From: Achromobacter ruhlandii
GTDB taxonomy: Bacteria > Pseudomonadota > Gammaproteobacteria > Burkholderiales > Burkholderiaceae_B
NCBI RefSeq assembly: GCF_902859695.1
Contig: NZ_CADIJL010000011.1
Span: forward strand, 117,400-181,399
Reading direction: 5' to 3'
Length of the DNA: 64,000 bases
Below, piece after piece: positions 36,401 through 43,393 of this stretch. Under the pieces are notes generated by a model. It worked only from the letters and a program-made list of their open reading frames with translations, made no database searches and was not told the DNA's origin. The number at the start of each line of letters is the position of its first letter. The stretch's first letter is position 1. Both the position numbers and the translations under genes were made by a program.

Positions 36401-36597
36401 GCCAGCAGATCGGCTGGGTCCTGGTGGGCGGCCTGATGCTGGGTACACTATTGACCTTGTTCGTCGTGCCGGTGGCCTACACCCTGATCGCCACCGCACG
36501 CAGGAAACCCGGCCCGGCCGGCAGCGCAGCGCATCCCCCGGCCAGCCCGGCGGATGGCCAGGCGCCGTCGGCGCCCGCGGCCCAAGCGTCGGAATAG
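33481..36597 (+). CDS. RND multidrug efflux pump, AcrB/HAE1 family
   Basis: 1038 residues, the usual size of AcrB-type pumps. Family signatures include the N-terminus MRISETCINRPVFASVLSL, the TM4 proton-relay motif GLVVDDAIVVLENIYRHIED with two Asp, and the second-half IGLITLVGLITKHGILIVEF. Two large periplasmic loops and 12 transmembrane helices fit. The TM4 Asp pair is intact, so it should be active. A Pro/Ala-rich C-terminal tail follows the last helix. Substrates cannot be predicted. The stop codon lies four bases before dnaQ, so read-through transcription into dnaQ is likely. Confidence 0.93.
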   Translation: MRISETCINRPVFASVLSLVIVLIGLISYSRLTVREYPKIDEPIVSVDTTYKGASPEVIESQVTKPLEDQLAGIEGVDVMTSRSRSERSLINIKFNLSRNPDAAAAEVRDKVSRARRFLPDEIDEPIIGKVEADSQPIIYIAVESGAYSAIQTSDYINRYIKTRLSVLPGAAEVRVFGERLPSMRIYVDRDKLAAYGLTVQDVESALRSQNVEIPAGRIESRAREFSVVSSTDLQTPAQFENVIVANVKGYPVRLRDVSKVEIGAANDRILSRFNGKPAINIGVTRQSTANPLELSKAAREEVARLNENLPAGMKLTIAYDSSVFIERSIDSVFHTIGEAIILVVLVIFFFLRNLRASIIPIVTIPVSLVGACALMYLFGFSINTLTLLAMVLAIGLVVDDAIVVLENIYRHIEDGMPRKEAALRGSREIGFAVVAMTMTLVTVYAPLAFATGRTGRLFIEFALALAGAVLVSGFVALTLTPMMCSVLLRHQSSHSRWYNLIEGWLNAMSNGYRRALALSLRHRWVVVAIGLAVAAGSGVLFKVVKSELAPVEDRGVVFGIVSSPEGATLNYTLDSMLGIEQFYAAIPEASGSQVTVGFPTVTDGTAILRLKPWEERGRRQQAITQELQPLFSSLPGVRAFPTNPPSLGQSARSKPVEFIIMSQASYAELSRLTEVFLAELRKYPGLLNLDTDLRLNTPELRVRVDRDKMADVGANVDTVGRTLESMLGGRQVTRYKDQGEQYDVIVQVTPRDRATPTDISGIHVRARDGSMVQLDNLVAVHEGVSPQSLNHFNRLRAVKIDAAVAPGYALGEVLAHMHQVAREVLPNTVVTDLDGQSREFRDSSGSIYLVFAMALAFIYLVLAAQFESWRNPFIIMLSVPLSMTGALLALWLTGGTLSIYSQIGLITLVGLITKHGILIVEFTNQLRDEGKALFEAVTEASVLRLRPILMTTGAMVLGTVPLALSSGAGAESRQQIGWVLVGGLMLGTLLTLFVVPVAYTLIATARRKPGPAGSAAHPPASPADGQAPSAPAAQASE

Positions 36598-36601
36598 CTT
36601 T

Positions 36602-37324
36602 ATGCGCCAGATCATCTTTGACACTGAAACCACCGGGCTGGATCCCGCCCAGGGACACCGCATCGTCGAAATCGGCTGCGTCGAACTGGTCAACCGGATG
36701 GCCACCGGCAACAACCTGCACATCTACCTGAACCCGGACCGCGACAGCGACCCCGAGGCGCTGGCGGTGCACGGCCTGACCACCGAATTCCTGTCCGACA
36801 AGCCGCGCTTCGGCGACGTCGCCGACGAGTTCGTCAAGTTCATCCAGGGCGCCGAGCTGATCGCGCACAACGCCGCGTTCGACGTGAAGTTCTTCAACGC
36901 CGAGCTGGCCAAGACCGGCCGCGGCCCGATCACCGAGTACTGCGAAACGGTCACCGACTCGCTGCTGCACGCGCGCTCGCTGTTCCCGGGCAAGCGCAAC
37001 TCGCTGGACGCGCTGTGCGACCGCTTCGGCATCTCCAATGCGCACCGGACGCTGCACGGCGCCTTGCTCGACTCGCAGTTGCTGGCGGAAGTCTGGCTGG
37101 CCATGACCCGCGGCCAGGACGCGCTGCTGATCGACGTCGACGACAACGACACGGGCGCGGGCGGCGGCGTGGTGCTGGCCAGGTTCGATGCGTCCGGCCT
37201 GCCGGTGGTCAAGGCCAGCGAGGCCGAACTGGCCGAGCACGAAACCTACCTGGCGGCGCTGGACAAGTCGGTGGGCGGCGAATGCGTCTGGCGCAAGCTC
37301 GACGCGCCGGTGGCGGCCGCCTGA
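36602..37324 (+). CDS. dnaQ: DNA polymerase III epsilon subunit (proofreading exonuclease)
   Basis: 240 residues with Exo I (IIFDTETTGLD, Asp7 and Glu9), Exo II (IAHNAAFDVKFFN) and Exo III (HRTLHGALLDSQLLAEVWLA). The C-terminal tail should bind the alpha subunit. It starts four bases after the RND gene, so its expression may depend on the efflux promoter. In E. coli dnaQ is divergent from rnhA; here the same pair is split by the pump genes. Confidence 0.96.
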   Translation: MRQIIFDTETTGLDPAQGHRIVEIGCVELVNRMATGNNLHIYLNPDRDSDPEALAVHGLTTEFLSDKPRFGDVADEFVKFIQGAELIAHNAAFDVKFFNAELAKTGRGPITEYCETVTDSLLHARSLFPGKRNSLDALCDRFGISNAHRTLHGALLDSQLLAEVWLAMTRGQDALLIDVDDNDTGAGGGVVLARFDASGLPVVKASEAELAEHETYLAALDKSVGGECVWRKLDAPVAAA

Positions 37325-37385
37325 AAGTTTTTGCGCGGCGACTTGCACACTTTCAAAAAAGCGTGCTAATATTTCGCCTCTTTCG

Positions 37386-37460
37386 GGGTGGTTAGCTCAG
37401 TGGTAGAGCACTGCCTTCACACGGCAGGGGTCACTGGTTCGAACCCAGTACTACCCACCA
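37386..37460 (+). tRNA. tRNA-Val (anticodon CAC)
   Basis: 75-base cloverleaf including an encoded CCA end. The acceptor arm is GGGTGGT / ACTACCC with one G-T pair, the D-arm starts GCTCAGTGGTAGAGC, the anticodon stem CTGCC..GGCAG encloses TTCACAC (anticodon CAC), and the T-arm is CTGGTTCGAACCCAG. In E. coli a tRNA gene (Asp) follows dnaQ at the same spot. Confidence 0.95.
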
Positions 37461-37567
37461 AAGACCCTCGAAGCGCATCGCCAGGCTGAAAAGCCGGCAA
37501 TCGTGATTCGAGATCGGTGTAAGCGTTTTGCGCCAAGCAAAAACGCCAAAAACCCGAACGACAATGA

Positions 37568-37595
37568 AGCCAACCTTAGCCGGTTGGCTTTTTTG
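37568..37595 (+). terminator. Rho-independent terminator downstream of tRNA-Val
   Basis: AGCCAACC (37568-37575), loop TTAGCC and GGTTGGCT (37582-37589) form a perfect eight-base stem followed by TTTTTGTTTT. It closes the dnaQ/tRNA transcription unit. Confidence 0.85.
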
Positions 37596-37744
37596 TTTTG
37601 CGCGCGCCCTTGATATGCCGCAAGCGTCGCTTGCGGATTTGCGCGCCATCGTGCCCCGGGTTGTCTATGATGAAACCTGAAGTCGCAATTTCGGCAAAAT
37701 TTTCGGCCAAAAAGCGCGGCCGGGTCGCTTACCGGGAGACCTTC

Positions 37745-37912
37745 ATGCACCCCAGCACCAACACCATGTTGATCATCATCGTCACGGGCGTGGCGCTCAT
37801 GCTGCTCGGGTTTGGACTGCGCGACCGCAATATCGGCATGGGGCTGATGGGCATCGGCCTTATCACGGCCATCGGCACCATCATCTACAAGGCGTACATC
37901 ACGTTCTATTGA
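37745..37912 (+). CDS. Small two-helix membrane protein
   Basis: 55 residues with two hydrophobic segments: LIIIVTGVALMLLGFGL and MGLMGIGLITAIGTIIYKAY, joined by the short polar loop RDRNIG. GGGAGA lies about six bases before ATG 37745. Upstream in-frame codons exist but no better start. No family is recognised; it is likely an inner-membrane protein of unknown role. Confidence 0.6.
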   Translation: MHPSTNTMLIIIVTGVALMLLGFGLRDRNIGMGLMGIGLITAIGTIIYKAYITFY

Positions 37913-37940
37913 CGCGGCCGGGCGCGCGGTCCCGCGCCAT

Positions 37941-38408
37941 TCAGGCCTTGGGCGCGGCCAGTCGCGCCGCGCGCGCCAGCAGCGTGTCGAGCTGGTTGGC
38001 GAAGGCCTTGCGGTCCGCCTGGCTGAACGAAGCCGGTCCGCCCGTGTCCACGCCGCTCGCGCGCAATTCCTCCATCATGTCCCGCAGGGCCAGCCGTTCG
38101 CGGATGGTCTCCGGTGAATAGCGTTCGCCGCGCGGGTTCAGCGCCATGGCGCCTTTTTCAAGTACCTGCGCCGCCAGCGGGATGTCGCCCGTGATCACCA
38201 GGTCGCCGGCCGCCGCGCGTTCGGCGATGTGAGCGTCGGCCACGTCGAAGCCGCGCGGCACCTGCACCGCGCGGATCAGCGGGGAGGGCGGCGTATGCAG
38301 CGCCTGATTCGCCACCAGGGTCAGGGGCACCTGCCAGCGCTGCGCGGCGCGGAACAGGATGTCCTTGATGACCCCGGGGCAGGCATCTGCGTCGACCCAG
38401 ATATTCAT
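37941..38408 (-). CDS. yaiI: YaiI/YqxD family protein (UPF0178)
   Basis: 155 residues with the family's N-terminal motif [20 protein letters not shown], the central [20 protein letters not shown] (a PIN-like acidic site) and [20 protein letters not shown]. The family is widespread and looks like a PIN-type nuclease, but no activity is proven. Its ATG shares one base with the stop of the 87-residue gene upstream, so the two are coupled. Confidence 0.88.
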   Translation of the reverse strand: MNIWVDADACPGVIKDILFRAAQRWQVPLTLVANQALHTPPSPLIRAVQVPRGFDVADAHIAERAAAGDLVITGDIPLAAQVLEKGAMALNPRGERYSPETIRERLALRDMMEELRASGVDTGGPASFSQADRKAFANQLDTLLARAARLAAPKA

Positions 38409-38671
38409 CAGCCCAGGGCCTTCTGCAAGGCTTCGGCGATGATGTCGTTGGTGCTCAGGCCGCGCTCGGCGGCCGCCGCGCGCAACTGGTCCGCCTGGGC
38501 CTGCGACAGCTTCAGCGGAAACGGCACCAGGCCGGCGGCCTGGTCGAGCTTGCGCTGTTCACGGCGGTCGGGCACCTGCGAGGCGGCGCCGAAACGGTCG
38601 GGCGTGCCGGCTTGCTTGAGTTGGCCGGCCAGTTTCAGCGCCTGGTTCTTTTGCAGATCGAATTTGTTCAT
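38408..38671 (-). CDS. Conserved small protein with a ribbon-helix-helix-like C-terminus
   Basis: 87 residues. The N-terminal half is Lys/Gln-rich ([20 protein letters not shown]); the C-terminal part LPF-like strand plus helices ([20 protein letters not shown], then [17 protein letters not shown]) resembles a ribbon-helix-helix DNA-binding fold. It is translationally coupled to yaiI. A role in DNA binding is an inference from the pattern only. Confidence 0.6.
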   Translation of the reverse strand: MNKFDLQKNQALKLAGQLKQAGTPDRFGAASQVPDRREQRKLDQAAGLVPFPLKLSQAQADQLRAAAAERGLSTNDIIAEALQKALG

Positions 38672-38713
38672 GGATATTCCTGATGGGGAGCGCCATCATA
38701 AGCGCAAGCGCCG

Positions 38714-40210
38714 TCAGCGGGGTTTGGCATTCTCCAGCGCGGCCAAGCCTTCTTCCGCGCCGTCGTGCAGCGGCACGGTCAGGCCGCGCCGGGCGTTGGC
38801 AACGTTTACCTGGGCACCCTGGGTCGAGCCGGCGGCCAGCAGATCCAGCCCGGTCTGGTAGACCGCCCGCACCACCTGCAGGGCTTCGTCGCGGGTCAGC
38901 TCCGAGGTGGTCAGCAACAGCGCCGCGGTGCCGATGGTGGCGACCGGCTCGGGCTGGTTCGGATAGGTGCCCGCCGAGATCTCCAGCGGCATCAGCCCGT
39001 TGTCCTGCGCGGCCAGTGTCTTGACCGCGGCCGGATCGAGCGGCAGCAGCTTCAGGTGCGCCTGGGTCAACGCGTCGCGCAGGGGCGTGGCGGGAATGCC
39101 GATCACCTGCGCCGCCGCATCGATCGTGCCGGCCTTGAGCGCCGGCAGCGAGGCGGTGAAAGGCGTGGGAATCGCCTCGTAGTCGCGTCCGGCCTGCAGG
39201 CCATGCGCCGCCAGCACCGCCTCCAGGGTGGCCCGCACCGCCGAACCCTCCGCGCCGAGCGCGATCTTCTTGCCTTTCAGGTCGCGCACGCCGCGCAGTT
39301 TGGCGTCGTCGCGCACGACGATATGCACCATTTCGGGATAGAGGCTGCCCAGCGCGCGCAGGCCGGCGAACGGCCCCTGCGACGCGAACGGGCCGCGGCC
39401 CTCGTACGCCAGTTTGGCGGTGTCGGCCTGGGCCAGCCCGACCACGGCGTCGCCGCTGCGCAGCAGGGCGATGTTTTCGGCGCCGCCGCCGGTAATCAGC
39501 GGCGTGACGCGGATCTGGCGCGCCTGGCCCACCGCGCCCAGCGCCCGGGCGAAGGTGAGGTACTCACCGCGGTCTGGGCCGCCGGCCAGCGGATAGCCTT
39601 GTTGCATGCGCGCCAGCCGGCCGTTGATGCGGGCGACGGAGCGCTCCAGTTCCTGCTGCACCACGTGCTGCGCCGTGCTGGAGGCGCTGTAGGCGACCGA
39701 ATGAGTGATCTGGTCCAGCGTTTCGAGCAGCCGCTGCGTCACGGGCGGCGGCGCGCCGGTATCGAGTGAGGGCGCTTCGGCGGCCTTGAAGCCGGCGGGC
39801 GTCACCAGCTCCCAGCCCTCGCCCGCTTTGCGATAGATGGCGCTGGCATGCGCAACGATTTGGTCCCCGGCCTGGTTGCCGCTGGATTTCACGCCGCTGA
39901 TACTGCGCGGGCCCGCGCCCAGCAGCGTCACCAGCGCGGCGGCGCCAGGCTGGTCCCAGGCGCCCAGCGCGATGTCGCGCGTCACTTCCAGCCGCAGGTC
40001 GTAATAGACCACGCGGCGGGTCTCGCCTGCCGGCGCGTTGCTGTCGGCGGCGGACCCCATGCGCTTGATTTCATCGATGCGGAACAGGTCCGCGCCATAG
40101 GTGGCGGCCAGGCCGCGTTCAACGTCGGCGCGCAGCGTATCGGTGTCGGGGGCGCGGCCGCAGGCGGCCAGAAGCAGGCACAGGGCCAGCAGGAAGAAGC
40201 GCTTGAGCAT
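38714..40210 (-). CDS. TAXI-family TRAP transporter solute-binding lipoprotein
   Basis: 498 residues. Lipoprotein signal LLALCLLLAACGRAPD, then an N-terminal extension of about 200 residues, then a TAXI substrate-binding domain (RVTPLITGGGAENIALLRSG, GDAVVGLAQADTAKLAYEGR, DLKGKKIALGAEGSAVRATL). Most TAXI receptors are about 320 residues, so the front part is extra. There is no TRAP membrane subunit; the gene is coupled to gltS. ATG 40210 has GGGAGGG eight bases upstream, inside gltS. A GTG at 40216 is possible but too close to that site. Confidence 0.8.
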   Translation of the reverse strand: MLKRFFLLALCLLLAACGRAPDTDTLRADVERGLAATYGADLFRIDEIKRMGSAADSNAPAGETRRVVYYDLRLEVTRDIALGAWDQPGAAALVTLLGAGPRSISGVKSSGNQAGDQIVAHASAIYRKAGEGWELVTPAGFKAAEAPSLDTGAPPPVTQRLLETLDQITHSVAYSASSTAQHVVQQELERSVARINGRLARMQQGYPLAGGPDRGEYLTFARALGAVGQARQIRVTPLITGGGAENIALLRSGDAVVGLAQADTAKLAYEGRGPFASQGPFAGLRALGSLYPEMVHIVVRDDAKLRGVRDLKGKKIALGAEGSAVRATLEAVLAAHGLQAGRDYEAIPTPFTASLPALKAGTIDAAAQVIGIPATPLRDALTQAHLKLLPLDPAAVKTLAAQDNGLMPLEISAGTYPNQPEPVATIGTAALLLTTSELTRDEALQVVRAVYQTGLDLLAAGSTQGAQVNVANARRGLTVPLHDGAEEGLAALENAKPR

Positions 40211-40212
40211 GA

Positions 40213-41421
40213 TCACATCCCTCCCACGAACGGCAGGGAAATCAACGAGGTCAAGACGATCACGTTGAGAATGTCCACCAGGAACGCGCCCGTCACCGGC
40301 ACCACGATGAAGGCCTGCGGCGCGGGCCCGTGGCGCCGCGTCAGCGCCTGCATGTTGGCGATGGCGGTGGCGGTGGCGCCCAGCGAAAAGCCGCAGAACG
40401 CGGCCGACATGATGGCGGCCTCGTAGTCGCTCCTGAGCAGGCGGAACACCACCCAGGCCGAATACAGCGCGCAGAACAGCGTCTGCACCGCCAGGATCAG
40501 CGCGAGCGGCCCGGCCAGCCGCGCCACGCTGCCCAGGTCCAGCGTCATCATCGTCATGGCCAGGAACAGCGACAGCGTGATGGTGCCGATGATTTCGGTG
40601 GCGCGGTCATCCAGCTTCAGGCCCAGGCGCTCGCCGCCGTTGCGGATCAGCACGCCGGTCGCCAGGCACCAGAGGAAATTGGGCAGGCTGACCGGCGCGC
40701 CTTCCACCAGCGTGGCCAGGTAGCCGCCCGCCACCAGGCAGACGAAGGCGGCGGTCATCGAGGTGATGAACGAGGCCGCCGTCGATGGCGGTTGCGCCCC
40801 GGTCAGGTCGGGCGCCTCGTGGCCCGCCGTCGAGCGGCGATCCAGGCTGCCGGCCAGCTTGTGGCGGCGCATCAGCCATTCCGCCACGGGGCCGCCCAGC
40901 ACGCCGCCCAGCACCAGGCCCATCGTCGCCGCGGTCATGGCCAGCGCCATCACGTCCTGGATGTTGTTGACGTCGGCAAAGCGGGTGGCGTAGGCCGCGC
41001 CCGTGCCGTGTCCGCCGACCAGCGTGATGGTGCCGCCCAGCAGGCCCATCAGCGGGTGCATGTCCAGCAGCCAGGCCATGCCCAGCCCGACCGCGTTCTG
41101 CAGTACCAGGAAGGGGATCAGCGCCAGGAGGAAGGCGATCAGCCGCGGGCCGCCCTTGGCCAGCAGCTTCAGGTTGGCAGTCAGGCCGATGCAGCCGAAG
41201 AACAGCAGCAACAGGGTCGGCTTGATGCTGGTTTCCAGCGAGATGGCATGGCCGCCCCAGGTCGACAGCGCATAGGCGCCGATCGCGAACAGCAGGCCGC
41301 CGACGATCGGGTCCGGGATGCTGTAGCGCGCCAGCACGCCGATGCGGGTGGTCAGGACGCGGCCGATGGCCAGCACCAGGCAGCAGGCCAGCAGGGATTG
41401 GACGGGCGAGAGTGAAATCAT
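40213..41421 (-). CDS. gltS: Sodium/glutamate symporter
   Basis: 402-residue integral membrane protein with the two inverted five-helix repeats of GltS: MISLSPVQSLLACCLVLAIG at the start, GLLGGTITLVGGHGTGAAYA in the first repeat hairpin and FCGFSLGATATAIANMQALT in the second. It imports glutamate with sodium. Its stop codon lies three bases before the start of the TAXI receptor gene, suggesting that both proteins serve the same uptake or sensing task. Confidence 0.92.
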   Translation of the reverse strand: MISLSPVQSLLACCLVLAIGRVLTTRIGVLARYSIPDPIVGGLLFAIGAYALSTWGGHAISLETSIKPTLLLLFFGCIGLTANLKLLAKGGPRLIAFLLALIPFLVLQNAVGLGMAWLLDMHPLMGLLGGTITLVGGHGTGAAYATRFADVNNIQDVMALAMTAATMGLVLGGVLGGPVAEWLMRRHKLAGSLDRRSTAGHEAPDLTGAQPPSTAASFITSMTAAFVCLVAGGYLATLVEGAPVSLPNFLWCLATGVLIRNGGERLGLKLDDRATEIIGTITLSLFLAMTMMTLDLGSVARLAGPLALILAVQTLFCALYSAWVVFRLLRSDYEAAIMSAAFCGFSLGATATAIANMQALTRRHGPAPQAFIVVPVTGAFLVDILNVIVLTSLISLPFVGGM

Positions 41422-41581
41422 GGAAACCTTCGCGTCCCGGCGCGGGACGCAGCGAAGTCAGGCTGTCGGGATCGTTGCCGCCATGTCTTTCAGGGATTGC
41501 GTCCCCCATCTTACCGGGGCGCGGGCGGCGCGACATGCGCGGCAACGGACGGAAAAGGGCGGGGCGCTCGGCCGCCGCGGG

Positions 41582-42094
41582 TCAGAGCGGAAAGGCACGC
41601 GCCATGTAACTGGCCTGCGGCCCGTAGCCTTCGAGCTTGTCGGCCAGCTCGCGGCCGCCCGCGGCGACCGGCGCATAGCCGTGGCGTATCCAGTAGCCCA
41701 CGGCCGAACCCAGCGAGACCAGGCTGGCGCGCCGCAGTCCCGCCCGCGCGGCGTGCCCGGCGGCGGTGCGCAGCAGGGCCTGGCCCACGCCCAGGCCCTG
41801 GGCCGTGGGCGCCACCGCGCAATCATGCAGGAACCAGTGGTCGGCCGCCTCGGGCAAGGCGGCCAGGGGCGCATCCAGTGTCGGCGGCAGGCCCGCGTCC
41901 CACGGATACGACACCAGATAGCCGAGCAAGTCGTCCGTGGCGGCCTGCGCCACCCAGCAGTGCGCGGGGGCCAGCGCCAGCCGGTTCAGGAAGAAATCGG
42001 CGCTTTCCAGCAGGAAACCCGGGTAGGCCCGGGCCTGGACGGCCAGGATGCCGTCCACGTCGCCGGCCAGCATGGGGCGGACTCGGTATTGCAT
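41582..42094 (-). CDS. GNAT family N-acetyltransferase
   Basis: 170 residues. The acetyl-CoA loop is visible as VAPTAQGLGVGQALLRTAAG, preceded by WVAQAATDDLLGYLVSYPWD and ADHWFLHDCAV strands, and followed by RRASLVSLGSAVGYWIRHGY. ATG 42094 has AGGTGG directly upstream; an in-frame ATG at 42112 has none. Substrate unknown. It is divergent from the lgmA-like gene. Confidence 0.85.
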   Translation of the reverse strand: MQYRVRPMLAGDVDGILAVQARAYPGFLLESADFFLNRLALAPAHCWVAQAATDDLLGYLVSYPWDAGLPPTLDAPLAALPEAADHWFLHDCAVAPTAQGLGVGQALLRTAAGHAARAGLRRASLVSLGSAVGYWIRHGYAPVAAGGRELADKLEGYGPQASYMARAFPL

Positions 42095-42340
42095 AACCAC
42101 CTGTGAAAACAAGAACTTCGCGCATTTTACCGAGGCGCGCGGGCGGCCGCTTTACGTCCCTTCACAAACTAGGGACAGAGCTTAACCTCGTCTTCACGGC
42201 ACTTCATAAATTGGCCCGCCATGCTTCCTAGAATCGTGCTGATTGCCCTCCGTCCGATAGCCGCCGCATTTGATGAAAATTCGACGACGGCCTGCGCATA
42301 CTGCCCGTCATAGTGTCCCGCATTCCAATTCCAGAGCATC

Positions 42341-43393
42341 ATGCATATCCAATTCCGGTCCGAGCCCATGGGGCAGCAAGTCTTGACCAAAGCGTTGCCC
42401 GTGGACGCGGTCTGGCGCACGGCGACCGTCAACGTGCCTTACGACGCCTGCGTGACCTGCGTCATTCCCTGCCTGAATGAATGCGAGAACCTGCGCGTGC
42501 TGCTGCCGCTGCTGCGCAGCCGGCTGGCGGCGCTGGCCACCGGCTGGGAAATCATCGTTGCCGATGATGGCAGCACCGACGGCACCGAAGCGCTGATGGC
42601 CGAATGGTCGCAGTACGACGGCTTTCGCTACGTGCAGCTGTCGCGCAACTTCGGCAAGGAAGCGGCGCTGAGCGCGGGGCTGGAAAGCGCCACCGGCGAC
42701 GTCGTCATCTGCCTGGACGCCGACATGCAGCACCCGCCGGCCCTGATCGAACAGATGCTGGCGCGCTGGGCCGCGGGCGCCGAGATGGTCTACGCCGTGC
42801 GTGAGACCCGCAACGACGAATCCTGGGTCAAGCGCACCGGCGCCCGCTGGTTCTACAAGCTGCTCAGCGGCGCCCGGGGCGTCGATGTGCCGGCCCACGC
42901 CGGCGACTTCCGCCTGATGAGCCGCAACGTGGTGGACGCGCTGAACGCGTTGCCCGAGCGCACCCGTTTCATGAAGGGCCTGTACGCCTGGGTCGGCTTC
43001 AAGGGCGAGGCCTTGCCGTACACGCCCGACGAACGCATGCATGGCGACAGCCGCTTCGGCGGCATGCGCCTGGCGCGCCTCGCGCTGGACGGCCTGACCG
43101 CATTCACCACCTGGCCGCTGCGGCTGGTGAGCCTGGTCGGCGTGCTGTTCGCCGTGCTGGCGATGGCCTACGCGATCTTCCTGGTGATCGATTACCTGGT
43201 GTCCGGCAACCCGGTTTCCGGCTGGACCACGATCGTCACCGCGGTGCTGTTCTTTGCGGGCGTCAACCTGATATCGCTGGGCGTGGTGGGCGAGTATGTC
43301 GCCCGTATCTTCGACGAGGTCAAAGGGCGCCCGCTGTTCGTGGTGCGCCGTCGCCAGGGGCAGGCCGCCCGCTCCGACAAGGTCGCACACTGA
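42341..43393 (+). CDS. lgmA: Polyprenyl-phosphate glycosyltransferase (ArnC/GtrB-like; LgmA-like)
   Basis: 350 residues: GT2 catalytic domain (TCVIPCLNECENLRVLLPLL, IIVADDGSTDGTEALM, then VVICLDADMQHPPALIEQML with the DxD) and two C-terminal transmembrane helices (LVSLVGVLFAVLAMAYAIFL, TAVLFFAGVNLISLGVVGEY). It should load a sugar onto undecaprenyl phosphate at the inner membrane. The next gene, in TGATG overlap, is ArnT-like, and a GtrA-like and a YdjC-like gene follow. This set resembles Bordetella lgmABCD, which adds glucosamine to lipid A phosphates. Naming rests on that resemblance. Confidence 0.8.
   Translation: MHIQFRSEPMGQQVLTKALPVDAVWRTATVNVPYDACVTCVIPCLNECENLRVLLPLLRSRLAALATGWEIIVADDGSTDGTEALMAEWSQYDGFRYVQLSRNFGKEAALSAGLESATGDVVICLDADMQHPPALIEQMLARWAAGAEMVYAVRETRNDESWVKRTGARWFYKLLSGARGVDVPAHAGDFRLMSRNVVDALNALPERTRFMKGLYAWVGFKGEALPYTPDERMHGDSRFGGMRLARLALDGLTAFTTWPLRLVSLVGVLFAVLAMAYAIFLVIDYLVSGNPVSGWTTIVTAVLFFAGVNLISLGVVGEYVARIFDEVKGRPLFVVRRRQGQAARSDKVAH

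Noticed and set aside
37523..37546. Hairpin GCGTTTT/AAAACGC after tRNA-Val as terminator
   Set aside because: A stronger stem with a T-run lies 22 bases further on; this one has a large loop and no T-run.
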